A stretch of DNA of 43,008 nucleotides, from assembly GCA_902784425.1 (NCBI GenBank), contig CACZUS010000014.1, forward strand, positions 7,699-50,706. Direction: 5' to 3'. The position numbers and the translations under genes are program-made. Positions 21,701 to 29,100 of the stretch are shown piece by piece; position 1 is the stretch's first letter; each line of letters starts with the position of its first letter. A model generated the notes under the pieces. That model worked only from the letters and a program-made list of their open reading frames with translations, was not told where the DNA came from and made no database searches. Origin of the DNA: an uncultured Bacteroidales bacterium. Lineage in GTDB: Bacteria; Bacteroidota; Bacteroidia; Bacteroidales; Paludibacteraceae.

Positions 21701-22196
21701 ATATATTAAGAATACGTATGGCAATGTGGTATATTGCGAAGACACAAAGGATGTACAGTTCTATTCATATCAGTGGTATAAAGATGGATATGAGATAGAG
21801 GATGGAGTGAACCAATCTTATAAGGATATTTCTGGTCAGGGTGGTGTTTATTCATTGACGGTTACGACAAAAGCGGATAAAGAGTTCTATATCTGTGGTA
21901 AGAAAGAGGACTTAAAAGAGGTGCCATTCTCCATTTGGGCAGCTTCACCTTATGCAGATGGAGGTCACATCACAATCTATGTCGAAGGTGTTAATGAAAA
22001 AGATTTGGAGACGGCTAATTTGTATGTATACACATTGAATGGTGTGATGATGTATCATTCATCGGATGTTCATATTCAAAATGATTTCAGGTTACCACAA
22101 GGCATCTATGTATGTAGGGTAGTGTTGGATAATGATGAGTCGGCTGCATGTGAGATTGTTTCGTATGGAAAGCTGTTTGGATATATGAAACGTTGA
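12729..22196 (+). CDS. Giant secreted repeat protein with beta-helix and GCDS repeats
   Basis: The protein has 3155 residues from the ATG at 12729; an upstream TTG at 12696 would place 11 residues before the signal peptide. Residues 1-24 are a signal peptide ending in TWA. Residues 25-340 look like a right-handed parallel beta-helix (short strands with Asn ladders such as NCTVVNNNQ), closing with SVDMGAYEYQP, typical of beta-helix surface proteins of Bacteroidota. Residues 340-1630 hold cysteine-poor Ig/HYR-like modules. Residues 1630-2880 are about 25 tandem units ending in GCDS(I/V). The last 250 residues include a final strand set (NLYVYTLNGVMMYHSSD, then LPQGIYVCRVV) like a type IX secretion sorting domain. 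It is probably an exported surface adhesin; its ligand is unknown. Confidence 0.95.
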   Translation: MTKLHKKYCLFALGMVMSVSVTWANRLTVGNVNATYSDLVSATDAALSNDTIFLTSDVELSSSISLAKDLTIQSDSGYRIIRKSKNLPGTVSPTIYVNTETSLELINICLDANNESSNHESAYSHFVSVNSGATLRMDYRTSIINSTNGAVLNAQGTVIGGRVMNNTSSESSVGVIYVTSGGSLINMVITSNKVSRGMAVVKMSGGRMINCTVVNNNQNSNSERYAVDVSGTDCKIYNSIVFNNKSSFMGNEPDVQYSCVDSDRMMKNNNTNGVGNINVSPCLNSDLSLKKASPCVNAGNSSYIEEYTQVDAEGNRRIRLSSVDMGAYEYQPEYVRVTDNRVSCGEPFVWIDGKTYTESTNTPRDTIDGGADSDTIVILNLQFKERSGFSSVPSSDLVKTGCEGDPFLFSYTPAETDSSVYRWVDDLGNLLEEGTELLGQIESADQNYYLISSLEDGTCADTLKYTAKVNRDIELIAYSYEFNFDADDGCFLSEVDLFPLYPDHDECFEYVDEYFYYQVNGQGEWIDLWDESFLEYVADSTLIYWKVRLELEDGEYVEKVMDEPEVLRVHDVTSPHWLYDRLIRNFYIEVYDSITGVAHTDQAIYNFIYGVVDDCTDDPQILSSLDGVNFGSDPFYLNAFDDTFKVVYWRAIDEAGNSTDDVETYFYINKTTEVNGKNYAIVRDTFICAEDFPFTWHGAVFPHSGESAEVGAAYLTVYADSSFFKKDSIVSSDPIVWRDGNTYDKDTIIYDYRVPNVAGCDSVFTLEYIVNHLDTTICMGELPIVWHGQEFTQDGQTIVVDEEPYTVHVDSSYYVLDNIMQKAPFVWRDGNVYTKDTTILEYHVATTGKCDSIYSLIYVNNADTIAPILDCDNISANDRIKPLSDSIFGIVEFSLSASDILSAASDNHSTTFTTYVSEDGNSWSEFTSGNYTLNAYSNAEKTLWWKVVDDSENESAVCSTTYSIERATEKNGQLYAIVLDTLVCAGDAPLVWHGHTFTTDGESATLGAAHLTFHIDSSFFQTERIVSENPITWRDGNVYDDDIVVSDFHVANVGTCDSVFTLIFTIGRDTVAPLLDCDNISVNSRIQPLVDTISGEVTFTIPASDVLPAASDDISSELSLQVSDNNVDFYNGENYTISLNAYAEDAKTIWWRVADGANNLSASCPVTYSIERASEKDGEMYAAVLDTFICKDTTGVEWHGYIFNEDGETVVVGAAHLTMHIGASLTREDTLVVCGDSIRWIDGNVYYSNWDESATYDLVYQKVNGGGKCDSTIKTHLVVVPYGGGVSNDTTIIEGCAWDKSYMFGHKLEGDRTIYRWYLNGEYLPNLYGKKTHAMQLDGYDNQAYMVITTTPEGYCPDTSIYLTLTTHDVEAGLIKLLDFEAGENCKARVRLRDYMPDFNDHCSLEKIDTVCLYNLNGGDTLVAGKNDYYEFEDGDQIVWTVGIMAPDSFSYTTSNANYHQTVKVTDRTAPKVDSLGISYGNRRQKVTDTINGVVAFNVPLSDVIDHVSDNCTNSEDLVIQYGSDTLSMQTFNGATFQLNAFTQPSLLVYYTATDAGGNMMIDSVLYEVKRDVKIGADSFALAIDTVVCASSFPYTWHGAEFTYSGQSAVVGTVHLTVGVDSSFYKVESVVACDSFVWRDGKTYTENTQSPVYVVENENGCDSVLTLHLTILNSSTHYDTVTICESELPYVWEGYSMMGDTVIRLTNSLSCDSLVGLKLNILHSVTEDIYETACVSYTLNGETYTESGDYEQHFTSLVTGCDSILTLHLTIARPDTVTETVNLCEKQLPYMWNNLEVTGDTTIVLHNQLGCDSIVRLTVNILPVLTGELTETACVSYTYNGITYTESGIYQQQFTSEVTGCDSILTLNLTILQPTYGKDSMAVCETQLPVAWNGYDVMGDTTVTLQNVNGCDSLVSLKLTILPVAHETVLMTVCSSQLPFVWNDMEVTSDTSIILSSVAGCDSVVSLQLTVLPYLVETLYDTACVSYTLNGETYTESGVYEQRLRSTAECDSVLTLHLVINQPSESEQYETACESYTFNDVTYTESGDYTDTLVSETGCDSIVTLHLTIQKPTYGEETISVCAQSLPYQWNDFSIYSDTMVTIQNNAGCDSIVTLTLVTVPTAIEVVTDTACSVYSLNGVVYHESGVFQQKLTSVVTGCDSIVQLDLTILQPTEGTDSVTTCSSQLPIAWNGYEVSHDTTIIIENSFGCDSILTLALTIIPEVREILYDTACGSLTYNGVLYTQSGIYEQHFVSAVTECDSVLELNLTIHQSAIAYDTITLCRDQLPYVWHGHKIESDTMLSIQRENGCDSVVKFTMNILPVMIENIYAVACERYLLNDFIYLESGTYDQRFESKITGCDSIIRLNLTILSPTSSLEKINICANELPYVWEGHEIVGDTVLTIPNMAGCDSTVTLNLNVFPIHTTILYDTTCGVYSFNGTLYNESGVYEQRFTSNVTGCDSIVILHLTVRKPTSGSDTLTICDNEPFALWNGYRIYQDTTVTLVNSVGCDSIVSIALTRLPSSKTTLTETACLSYEWNDSTYTKSGIYQRTFVNQFGCDSVVTLNLTILQPTASSFSETAVAFYDWNDELYEASGTYVQTLKAANGCDSVVTLNLTILPTLAEMDTFTFVVCENEMPYEWNGNLLNKSKSIFNFKNELGQDSLVVVYLDILPAVITHETAESCDSYSWHGKVYRRSGEYVDTLTAANGCDSICNLSLTIYTRTETRINLVACSQDLPLSWNGYRINSDTSFVLTSSHGCDSIITIKLTVHESYIFEPEVIYTCLGQYEWRGKNYEKNGIYYDTLSTVYGCDSIFAMQLVVTPLDTLFLTDTVTLGLAYKRNEFDIEPEAVGIAQYNKKMTTADGCDFIMHLDLNVLEPDIHLDYITVEGGTVLYQGDKSLGSRFCSSNEFTLSYKISGGEASTYIVFYDNHAVEQGFEPVLGTLDEQEGSLTLSMPSNAEPGTYTVYMQVLGSYKKSELLSASIIVGMDSKYIKNTYGNVVYCEDTKDVQFYSYQWYKDGYEIEDGVNQSYKDISGQGGVYSLTVTTKADKEFYICGKKEDLKEVPFSIWAASPYADGGHITIYVEGVNEKDLETANLYVYTLNGVMMYHSSDVHIQNDFRLPQGIYVCRVVLDNDESAACEIVSYGKLFGYMKR
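14440..17620 (+). repeat. Four long protein-level modules in the giant secreted protein
   Basis: Starting near 14440, 15315, 15930 and 17130, a module of about 105-110 residues recurs. The last three open with (D)x(T/V)AP and carry the I/L-SxxDxLxxxSD pattern, ending with a strand like WWKVVDDSENES, WWRVADGANNLS or YYTATDAGGNMM; the first is more divergent. Each is followed by a companion of about 50 residues with a (V/I)CAxxxPxxWHG motif and DSSFF. The layout resembles HYR-type Ig-like modules. The copies are well diverged at the DNA level, so this is an old expansion. Confidence 0.75.
17617..21360 (+). repeat. About 25 tandem units of ~49 residues (GCDS repeats)
   Basis: Each unit spans about 145-155 bases and ends with GCDS(I/V)xxLxLTI. 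Two kinds alternate: kind A (TACxSYTxNGxxYTESGxY) and kind B (VCxxQLPxxWNGxxxxxDTT). The A-B order is broken by two B units in a row near 18350-18640 and two A units in a row near 18650-18935 and 20285-20580. Most units carry two Cys, one near the start and one in GCDS. Synonymous codons differ freely between copies (TGCGAT or TGTGAC for Cys-Asp), which argues against recent slippage. Confidence 0.9.
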
Positions 22197-22254
22197 TTCG
22201 TCGATAAAATAGCGTGAAATGTATTATGTATGATGAAATAAATAAATAATGTTG

Positions 22255-22262
22255 TATCTTTG
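22255..22262 (+). promoter_or_regulatory. -7 box before the small lipoprotein gene
   Basis: TATCTTTG matches TAnnTTTG and lies 20 bases before the ATG at 22283. A -33 TTG is not obvious at the right distance, so this is a partial match. Confidence 0.45.
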
Positions 22263-22282
22263 AGTATTGATTAAAAAACATA

Positions 22283-22741
22283 ATGCTTATGAATATGAAA
22301 CAGATAATTCCTATTTTAGCCGTAGCTCTTATCAGCTTATTTTCTAGTTGTAGGCGTGAGGTAGTTCATGAAACAGTAGTGAACGAGATAACGAAAGAGG
22401 TGGCTGCAACCGTTACTGAGGAGGTGACAGTTAGTGCTAGAGATTGGCAAGAAGCTGATAACTACTATTTTGCAACATATGATTGCAGTAGTCTGACAAA
22501 GGATGTTGATTCTTATGGCGCTGTTATCGTTTATTACTATGATGATCAAGGTAGATGGAATATGCTTCCATATACGACACCCTATTATAGTAGTGACCGA
22601 GATGATACATGGGCAGAGAACCTTCGCTTTGATTGGGAGCTTGGTAAGATCACCTTTATCTTACAAGATTTAGATGGAGGTTTGCCAGAATATATAGATC
22701 AGATGCCAGATATGTATTTTAAGATCTGTATCATCTTATAA
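22283..22741 (+). CDS. Small putative lipoprotein
   Basis: The protein has 152 residues. The signal peptide ends in LISLFSSC, with Cys23 as the likely lipidated residue; ATG codons at 22289 and 22295 are also possible starts and would only shorten the signal peptide. Residues 25-50 are a charged stretch (RREVVHETVVNEITKEV) that may form a short coiled coil. The rest is a compact domain rich in Tyr, Trp and Asp with strands such as GAVIVYYYDDQGRWNMLPY and ITFILQDLDGG. I recall similar tails on small Bacteroidales lipoproteins but know no function. It follows the giant secreted protein by 86 bases and is closed by its own strong terminator. Confidence 0.82.
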   Translation: MLMNMKQIIPILAVALISLFSSCRREVVHETVVNEITKEVAATVTEEVTVSARDWQEADNYYFATYDCSSLTKDVDSYGAVIVYYYDDQGRWNMLPYTTPYYSSDRDDTWAENLRFDWELGKITFILQDLDGGLPEYIDQMPDMYFKICIIL

Positions 22742-22762
22742 TCGGTAAATCTAAAGAGTTAG

Positions 22763-22803
22763 AAGGGTTGAAAATAACATTTCAACCCTTTTTTCTTTTT
22801 CTG
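22763..22803 (+). terminator. Strong Rho-independent terminator
   Basis: A perfect 11-base stem AAGGGTTGAAA / TTTCAACCCTT (22763-22773 and 22780-22790) with a 6-base loop is followed by TTTTCTTTTTCTG. It insulates the efflux operon from the genes upstream. Confidence 0.9.
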
Positions 22804-22845
22804 TTTTAAAAATATGTTAAATAATATAAAAACCAACAAAACTTT

Positions 22846-22876
22846 TTTCGTTTTTAAAGTTTTCGCCATATCTTTG
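22846..22876 (+). promoter_or_regulatory. Promoter of the TetR-efflux operon
   Basis: TATCTTTG at 22869-22876 is a full TAnnTTTG -7 box. At 22846-22850 is TTTCG, one base off the TTTG element, at about 19 bases distance. The leader to the TetR start is about 50 bases. The TetR protein probably binds here, but I see no clear inverted repeat. Confidence 0.6.
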
Positions 22877-22932
22877 CTTTGAATTTTAGCTGCAGCTTAT
22901 AAAAAGGGTGAGCAGATCAGAAACGAATAGTT

Positions 22933-23541
22933 ATGAATATCGAAAGCAGAGAAAAAATAACGAGAGGAGCTTTGGATTTATTTCTTTCACATGGGATAAA
23001 GACGGTGACGATGGATAAAATTGCAGCGGCTTTGTCTATGTCTAAGCGTACTATTTACGAACAGTTTAGTGATAAGGGAGAATTAGTGACAGAGTGCCTG
23101 AAATTATTTAGAGAAGAGTTGGACAAGGAACGTGATGATATACGTGCTAAATCAGAAAACTCTTTTGTTTTCTTGTTGTCCATGTTTAAGATGAGTTTTC
23201 TCAGACTAAATGGGATAAATATACGTTTCCTTCAAGATGTTGAGACAATTTTTTCAGAAGAGATAAAGAGGTGTAGATTGAATAGACCTTCGCAGATTGA
23301 ACAAATGAGCGAGTTGATCCGTCAGTCGCAAAAGGATGGATATGTAGATCCTACGCTATCTTCGGATGTTTCGGCAACGGTTTATTATGGAATGATAAGT
23401 TCATTGAGAGATAAAGATTCGTATGATTATTCGGTGGTATCACCTAAAGATGTGTTAAAGATTTTGTGTACAATCTATTTCAGAGGTATTGCTACTGAAA
23501 AGGGGTTGAAACTGATAACTCAATATGTTGAATCCGTTTGA
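22933..23541 (+). CDS. TetR/AcrR family transcriptional regulator
   Basis: The protein has 202 residues. The N-terminal helix-turn-helix is clear (REKITRGALDLFLSHGIKTV followed by TMDKIAAALSMSKRTIYEQF), residues 6-46, and the helical C-terminal ligand domain is of normal length. Such proteins repress efflux operons until a substrate binds. It is the first gene of the operon with TolC, adaptor and RND genes; the TolC ATG lies 26 bases after its stop, so it most likely controls its own operon. The inducing compound is unknown. Confidence 0.95.
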   Translation: MNIESREKITRGALDLFLSHGIKTVTMDKIAAALSMSKRTIYEQFSDKGELVTECLKLFREELDKERDDIRAKSENSFVFLLSMFKMSFLRLNGINIRFLQDVETIFSEEIKRCRLNRPSQIEQMSELIRQSQKDGYVDPTLSSDVSATVYYGMISSLRDKDSYDYSVVSPKDVLKILCTIYFRGIATEKGLKLITQYVESV

Positions 23542-23567
23542 AAATAAAATTAATATATAAATATACA

Positions 23568-24905
23568 ATGAGAAGTGTGTTAAAAAAAGGAGGGTGCTTG
23601 TTGGCGTTGTCTCTGATGATGGGGTCGCCACTTTATGCACAGACGAATGATGCACAGGTCGCTGTTGCGAGCGATAGTTCTAATGTGATATCATTCACTT
23701 TGGATGAGGCTAAGAAGTATGCGTTGGAACACAATCGTACGATACAGAATGCATCGTATGATGTAAAGAAGGCGGAGGCAGATCGATGGAAAGCGATTGC
23801 AAGCATGTTGTTGCAAGTAAATGGTAACGTCGACTATTATAATATGTTTGGTTATGAGATGAATATGGGAGGGATGAAAATGCCAATGCCTCCTTATTTC
23901 GATTTCGGTGTGAAAGCATCTGCTACCGTAAGTGGATCACAAATCATAGGTGTGAAATTGGCTAATATGGCTCGAGATTTGTCGCAAGTAGCAGTGGCAA
24001 AAACCGATCAGGTGATCACCTCCAATATTGAAACGTCATATATTAACATATTGGCATTAGAGACAATGACTCGTTTGTTGGAGCAAGGTATGCTGAATTT
24101 GGATAGCTTGTATAAGATGACGTTGAATGCGGTTCGTGTTGGTGCTGCAGAGCAAAATGCAGCTGATCAAATCGCTGTTCAGGTGGCTATGATGAAGAGT
24201 CAGGTGAATAGTACGCAAAGAACGATTGAAGTTATGTATAATTCGATTCGCCTTTTGACGGGCGTGCCTGCTGATGTTGATATTGTTCTCTCACAGAAAA
24301 TTGAGGATGTGGTGAATGCCGCTTCCATTATGGAATTGATGGGGTCTGACTTGAACCTCTATAACAATTATGATTATCAGTTGAAATCGCAAAGCACAGA
24401 ACTCTCTAAGAAACAGGTGACGCTAAGCAAAATGGCTTACGTCCCTTCTCTAACCGTCTTTTATGCATGGGATAAAAAAGAGTATTGCTCTGATGAGGCT
24501 ATGACCGCTCCTAATATGACCCCTCCTAATACGTTTGGATTGACGTTGAATGTACCTATCTGGTCTTCTGGTAGTCGCTATGCAGACGTAAAGGGTGCGA
24601 AAATAGAATACGCTAAAGCTCAGAATGAGTTGGAAGATACGGAACTCCAATTGAAAATACAGGAGAAACAATTGCGTTATAACTTAGTATCAGCTTTTGA
24701 AAATTATCAGATTCAAAACGAGAATATGGAGGTGATGCAACGTGTCTTCAAAAGTAATACGGAGAAGTTTAAGTATGGAACCATTTCAAGTATGGATTTG
24801 ACACGATCAAGCACAGATTTGGTAAATGCTCAGAATACGTATGTATCAGCATTGGTCGATATGATTACGGCTCATGTGGAATTGAAAAAGCTCTTAAATA
24901 AATAA
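23568..24905 (+). CDS. TolC family outer-membrane efflux protein
   Basis: The protein has 445 residues from the ATG at 23568; the TTG at 23538 lies inside the end of the TetR gene and would put a basic tail before the signal peptide. The signal peptide ends in SPLYAQ. The mature protein starts with FTLDEAKKYALEHNRTIQNA, the usual first helix of TolC-type proteins, and the two halves share helical repeats rich in Ala, Gln and Asn (DMARD-like and YAKAQNELEDTELQ). It forms the outer-membrane duct for the adaptor and pump encoded next. It is complete. Confidence 0.93.
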   Translation: MRSVLKKGGCLLALSLMMGSPLYAQTNDAQVAVASDSSNVISFTLDEAKKYALEHNRTIQNASYDVKKAEADRWKAIASMLLQVNGNVDYYNMFGYEMNMGGMKMPMPPYFDFGVKASATVSGSQIIGVKLANMARDLSQVAVAKTDQVITSNIETSYINILALETMTRLLEQGMLNLDSLYKMTLNAVRVGAAEQNAADQIAVQVAMMKSQVNSTQRTIEVMYNSIRLLTGVPADVDIVLSQKIEDVVNAASIMELMGSDLNLYNNYDYQLKSQSTELSKKQVTLSKMAYVPSLTVFYAWDKKEYCSDEAMTAPNMTPPNTFGLTLNVPIWSSGSRYADVKGAKIEYAKAQNELEDTELQLKIQEKQLRYNLVSAFENYQIQNENMEVMQRVFKSNTEKFKYGTISSMDLTRSSTDLVNAQNTYVSALVDMITAHVELKKLLNK

Positions 24906-24934
24906 TTCGATAATAATTAAAACTAATAATACAG

Positions 24935-26101
24935 ATGAAAAAAGTAGTAAGATTGGGCTGGACTGCTATAATGGCTCTCACATTGGCCAGTGTTTCGACA
25001 AGTTGTGGCGATGACAAGAAACAGTCTGCCGAAGAAAACAAGGTCGAAGAGAAGATTGTAAAGATTCGTACGGAGACTGTTGTTAAGCAGGAGATCGAAC
25101 GAGAGGTGGATTGTACTTCTGTGCTTGAGGGATATGAGACGATGAATGTGTCTCCTTCATTGACAGGTATCATTGAAAAGAGATATAAAGATGTTGGTGA
25201 TCGTGTTGCAGCTGGCGAGTTGTTGGTTCGCATGGATCAAACTCAATTGAAACAAGCCAAACTCCAAGTGGCTAATCTGGAAACAGAGATGAAACGTATG
25301 GATGCTTTGCTTGCTGGTGGTAACGTCACACAACAGCTCTACGATCAAACGAAATTGGGTTACGATCAGGCAAAAGAACAATTAGAGTTTTTGCAAACCA
25401 ATACCTTCTTTAAGGCAACATTCCCAGGTATTGTTTCTGCTCGTAACTATGAGAATGGCGAGTTGTACAATGGTGCACGTCCTATCTTAACCGTTGTTCA
25501 GATCAACCTTTTGAAGACGATTATCAACGTGCCAGAAATGTATTTCCCTAAAATCAAACAGGGTATGAAGTTGGATATCATCTCTGATATCTATCCAGAT
25601 ACTAAATTCCCTGCTACAATAGAAACAATCTATCCTACAATTGATGCGGCTACGCACACTTTCCAATGTAAGGTGAGAATTCCTAATGGAAGTCTTAAAC
25701 TTCGTCCGGGTATGTATATCCATACAACAGTACCTGTTGGAAAAGAGAAGGTGGTAGCAGTTCCTTATCAATCTGTTTTGAAATTGTCAGGATCTAATGA
25801 TCGTTATTTGTTCTTAAACGAAGATGGCTATGCAAAACGTGTTTCTGTTGAAATCGGACAACGTTTCAATAAATACATCGAAGTGTTTGCTGAAGATGTT
25901 CGTGAGGGCAAAGAGGTGGTTGTTCAAGGTCAGAATGGTTTGATCGATGGAACGAAGGTTCAAGTATTGAATACTACTTATGAAGAGGAGGCTGCTGCTA
26001 AATCAAATATAACTTCGTCAGTTGTTCCAACAGATGAGCCAGATACGGAAAAAGTTGTATCCGCACCTGCTGAGAAAAACGTAATTGACCAGAAAAAGTG
26101 A
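24935..26101 (+). CDS. RND efflux periplasmic adaptor (membrane fusion protein)
   Basis: The protein has 388 residues. It is a lipoprotein: Cys24 in SVSTSCGDD. The lipoyl-like domain begins near residue 70 (GYETMNVSPSLTGIIEKRYK and VGDRVAAGELLVRMDQ). The alpha-hairpin is QLKQAKLQVANLETEMKRMD to YDQTKLGYDQAKEQLEFLQT. The second lipoyl half (FKATFPGIVSARNYENGELY) and beta-barrel follow, and the last 40 residues are a low-complexity tail. The protein links the RND pump to TolC across the periplasm. It is 29 bases after tolC and 81 bases before the pump gene; the latter gap is long for this operon and holds a dispersed repeat. Confidence 0.95.
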   Translation: MKKVVRLGWTAIMALTLASVSTSCGDDKKQSAEENKVEEKIVKIRTETVVKQEIEREVDCTSVLEGYETMNVSPSLTGIIEKRYKDVGDRVAAGELLVRMDQTQLKQAKLQVANLETEMKRMDALLAGGNVTQQLYDQTKLGYDQAKEQLEFLQTNTFFKATFPGIVSARNYENGELYNGARPILTVVQINLLKTIINVPEMYFPKIKQGMKLDIISDIYPDTKFPATIETIYPTIDAATHTFQCKVRIPNGSLKLRPGMYIHTTVPVGKEKVVAVPYQSVLKLSGSNDRYLFLNEDGYAKRVSVEIGQRFNKYIEVFAEDVREGKEVVVQGQNGLIDGTKVQVLNTTYEEEAAAKSNITSSVVPTDEPDTEKVVSAPAEKNVIDQKK

Positions 26102-26144
26102 GTTCCATAAATTCACCATTTTAAAACAAGATAATATGAATTGT

Positions 26145-26170
26145 GGATCTATTTTATAGACCCCACCTTT
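26145..26170. repeat. Dispersed TATAGA-CCCACC repeat, copy 1
   Basis: TTTTATAGACCCCACCTTT lies in the adaptor-pump gap. Related copies are at 30891, 31084 and 34120 (ATAGA-CCCAC core). A partial reverse copy (GTTCCATAAATTC) is at 26103, so the gap could fold as an imperfect inverted repeat. Function is unknown. Confidence 0.55.
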
Positions 26171-26182
26171 AAATAAGAAAAA

Positions 26183-29100
26183 ATGAGTATCTATAAAACC
26201 GCGATAAACAAACCGGTCACCTCTATTTTGATATTCGTGGCCGTCATGTTGATGGGTATATTTGCTTATATCAAATTGCCTATCGACCAATATCCTGAGA
26301 TTGATCCTCCTTTCGTAGCAGTTATGTGTGCCTATCCTGGTGCCAATGCGAGTGAGGTGGAAACCAATATCACCAAGTATTTGGAGAATGCATTGAACTC
26401 TGTGGATGGATTGGATGAGTTGACTTCTGTGTCAAAAGATAATCTCTCCTTGGTGGCTCTTGAGTTTGAATGGGGTGGAAATTTGGATGAAGTGATGAAC
26501 GACATCCGATCGTACGTCGACATGGCAAAGGATAACTTGCCTTCTGGAGCGTCAAACCCTTATATCATCAAATTTAACAGCTCCTCCATGCCAATCATCC
26601 AGTTTGCTGTTCAGGCAAAAGAGAGTTATCCAGGCTTGGAGAAGATTATGAACGATGAGGTGATCCCTCAGTTAAGCCGTGTGGACGGTGTGGGTAATGT
26701 GAGTATGTCTGGTGAACCTGATCGTTACATCTACGTGGATATCGATCAGAAGCAACTGGATGCCTACAGCATTACTTTGGAAACTGTTGGTAATGTCATC
26801 GCCAACAATAACTTGAACCTCTCATCTGGTAATGTGAAGATGAAGAAGGAACAATACGCTTTGCAAGTACGTAGTGAGTACATGGAAAGTTCGGAATTGG
26901 CCAACCTCGTCGTTACAACCACACCTGATGGTAAGCAAATCTATGTGCGAGACATCGCTACCGTGCGCGATACCATCAAGGATCTGACCTTGGATGAAAA
27001 GTTTAATGGTGAAGAGGCTGTTCGTCTGATTATCTCTAAACAGACGGGTGGTAATACCGTACAGATCTGTAAAGATATTCACAAGGAGTTGGAAAAGATC
27101 CAAAAGACACTTCCTGCCGATGTGCAGTTTAAGGAGATCTACGATTCATCTACCGAAATCACCAATGCCATCAATTCATTGGAAGAATCAGTGCTCTATG
27201 CAGTCGGATTCGTTGTGTTGGTCGTATTGTTCTTCTTGGGTAAGTGGCGTGCTAGTGTCATCATTGGACTGACAATCCCTATCTCTTTGTTGGTAGCATT
27301 CCTTTACTTGCTCTTTGTGGACAGTTCTTTGAACATCATTTCACTTTGTTCCCTTTCCATTGCAGTAGGTATGGTGGTGGATGATGCTATTGTGGTCTTG
27401 GAGAATATTTCTACACATATAGAACGAGGCTCCAGTCCGCGTGAAGCTGCCATCTATGGCACGAACGAGGTGTGGGTTTCCGTTATCGCTACCACTTTGG
27501 TGATTGCTGCGGTATTCGTTCCGTTGACTATGTTGACAGGTATCGCTGGTGTCATGTTCAAGGAGTTGGGTTGGATTGTTACCATCGTTTGTTGTACGTC
27601 AACGGCAGTGGCTATCTCTTTGGTACCTATGCTTTGCTCTAAATTGTTGAAGGCGAAGACGGTGAAACTGGATGCGCATGGTAACATTATCAAAGAAAAA
27701 GAGGATACGAGAAAACTCTCTTACAAGAATACCGTCGTTAAGTTCTTGGACAAACTGGATGCTGCTTATGCTAATATCCTTCGTTGGTGTTTGTCTCATA
27801 AATTATATACGTTGTTGATGGTTTTGGGATTCTTCGGTCTCTCATTGGTTCCTGCTTTAACGGGACATATTGGAACCGACTTTATGGCGGTGCCTGATAC
27901 GGGACGTTTGACTGTCGATGTAGAGTTGTTGCAAGGTACTCGTGTAGAGGAGACGGCCAAGTTTGCTCGTATGTTGGAGAAACGCTTCTTCGAGATCGTT
28001 CCTGAAACACAAAGAATCTCTACTACGTGTGGTTCAAATGATGCTGCAGGAATCTCTGCTTTGTTCTCTTCTACGAGAAACAACACCATTCAAATGCGTT
28101 TTAATGCAGGTAAGAAATATACGCGTGAACGTCCTATCACTGAGATTGCCGAGGTCCTTCGTCAGGAAATAGCCTCTTACCCAGAAGTGGCCGATTATAA
28201 GGTGGCTGTATCTTCTGGTGGTGGTATGGGTGGACAAAGTACGGTAGACGTTGAGGTATACGGATACGATTTTGATGCAACGAGTGCATACGCTGCTAAG
28301 GTGAAACATTTGTTGGAGAATGATCCTGCCACTCGTGACATTGCACGTAACGTGGATATCAGCCGTGATGATGACCGTCCGGAATTGAAGGTAACGGTAG
28401 ATAAGGAGAAGGCTGCACGTCATGGTCTCTCCTCTGCTATTGTTGCTTCATACGTGCGCAACCGTGTTAATGGTATGGCTTGCGGATATTTGAAAGAAGA
28501 TGGTGATGAGTATGATATCTTGGTACGTTTGAAAGAAGAAAATAGAAGCTCTATTGATGCCATTGAAGATTTGACAATTCCTACATCAACAGGATTGGTT
28601 AAGTTGAGCGAGATTGCCATTGTTGAGGAATATTGGGGTCCGCCAGAAATCGAGCGTAAGAGTCGTCAACGTTACTTGAAAGTGGAAGTGACTCCATACA
28701 ACACCTCTTTGGGTGAATTGGCTGTTGCCATTGAGAGTGTTTTGCCACAAGTAGAGAAACCACACGGTGTCACTGTTGTCTTGGGTGGTAGCTATGAAGA
28801 CCAACAAGAGTCATTCCAAGATATGGGATTGTTGCTTTTGATTATTGTCATCTTGGTTTATGTGGTGATGGCTTCACAGTTTGAATCCTATGCGAAACCA
28901 TTTATCATCATGATGGCGGTTCCATTCGCCTTCTCGGGTGTGATTTGGGCATTGTTCATCACTGGTAAATCATTGGATATGATTGGAGCTTTGGGTTGTA
29001 TCATGTTGGTTGGTATTGTGGTGAAGAATGGTATCGTGTTGGTGGATTATATCAACTTGATGCGAGACAGAGGATTTGAATTGAACGAGGCAATTGCCTT

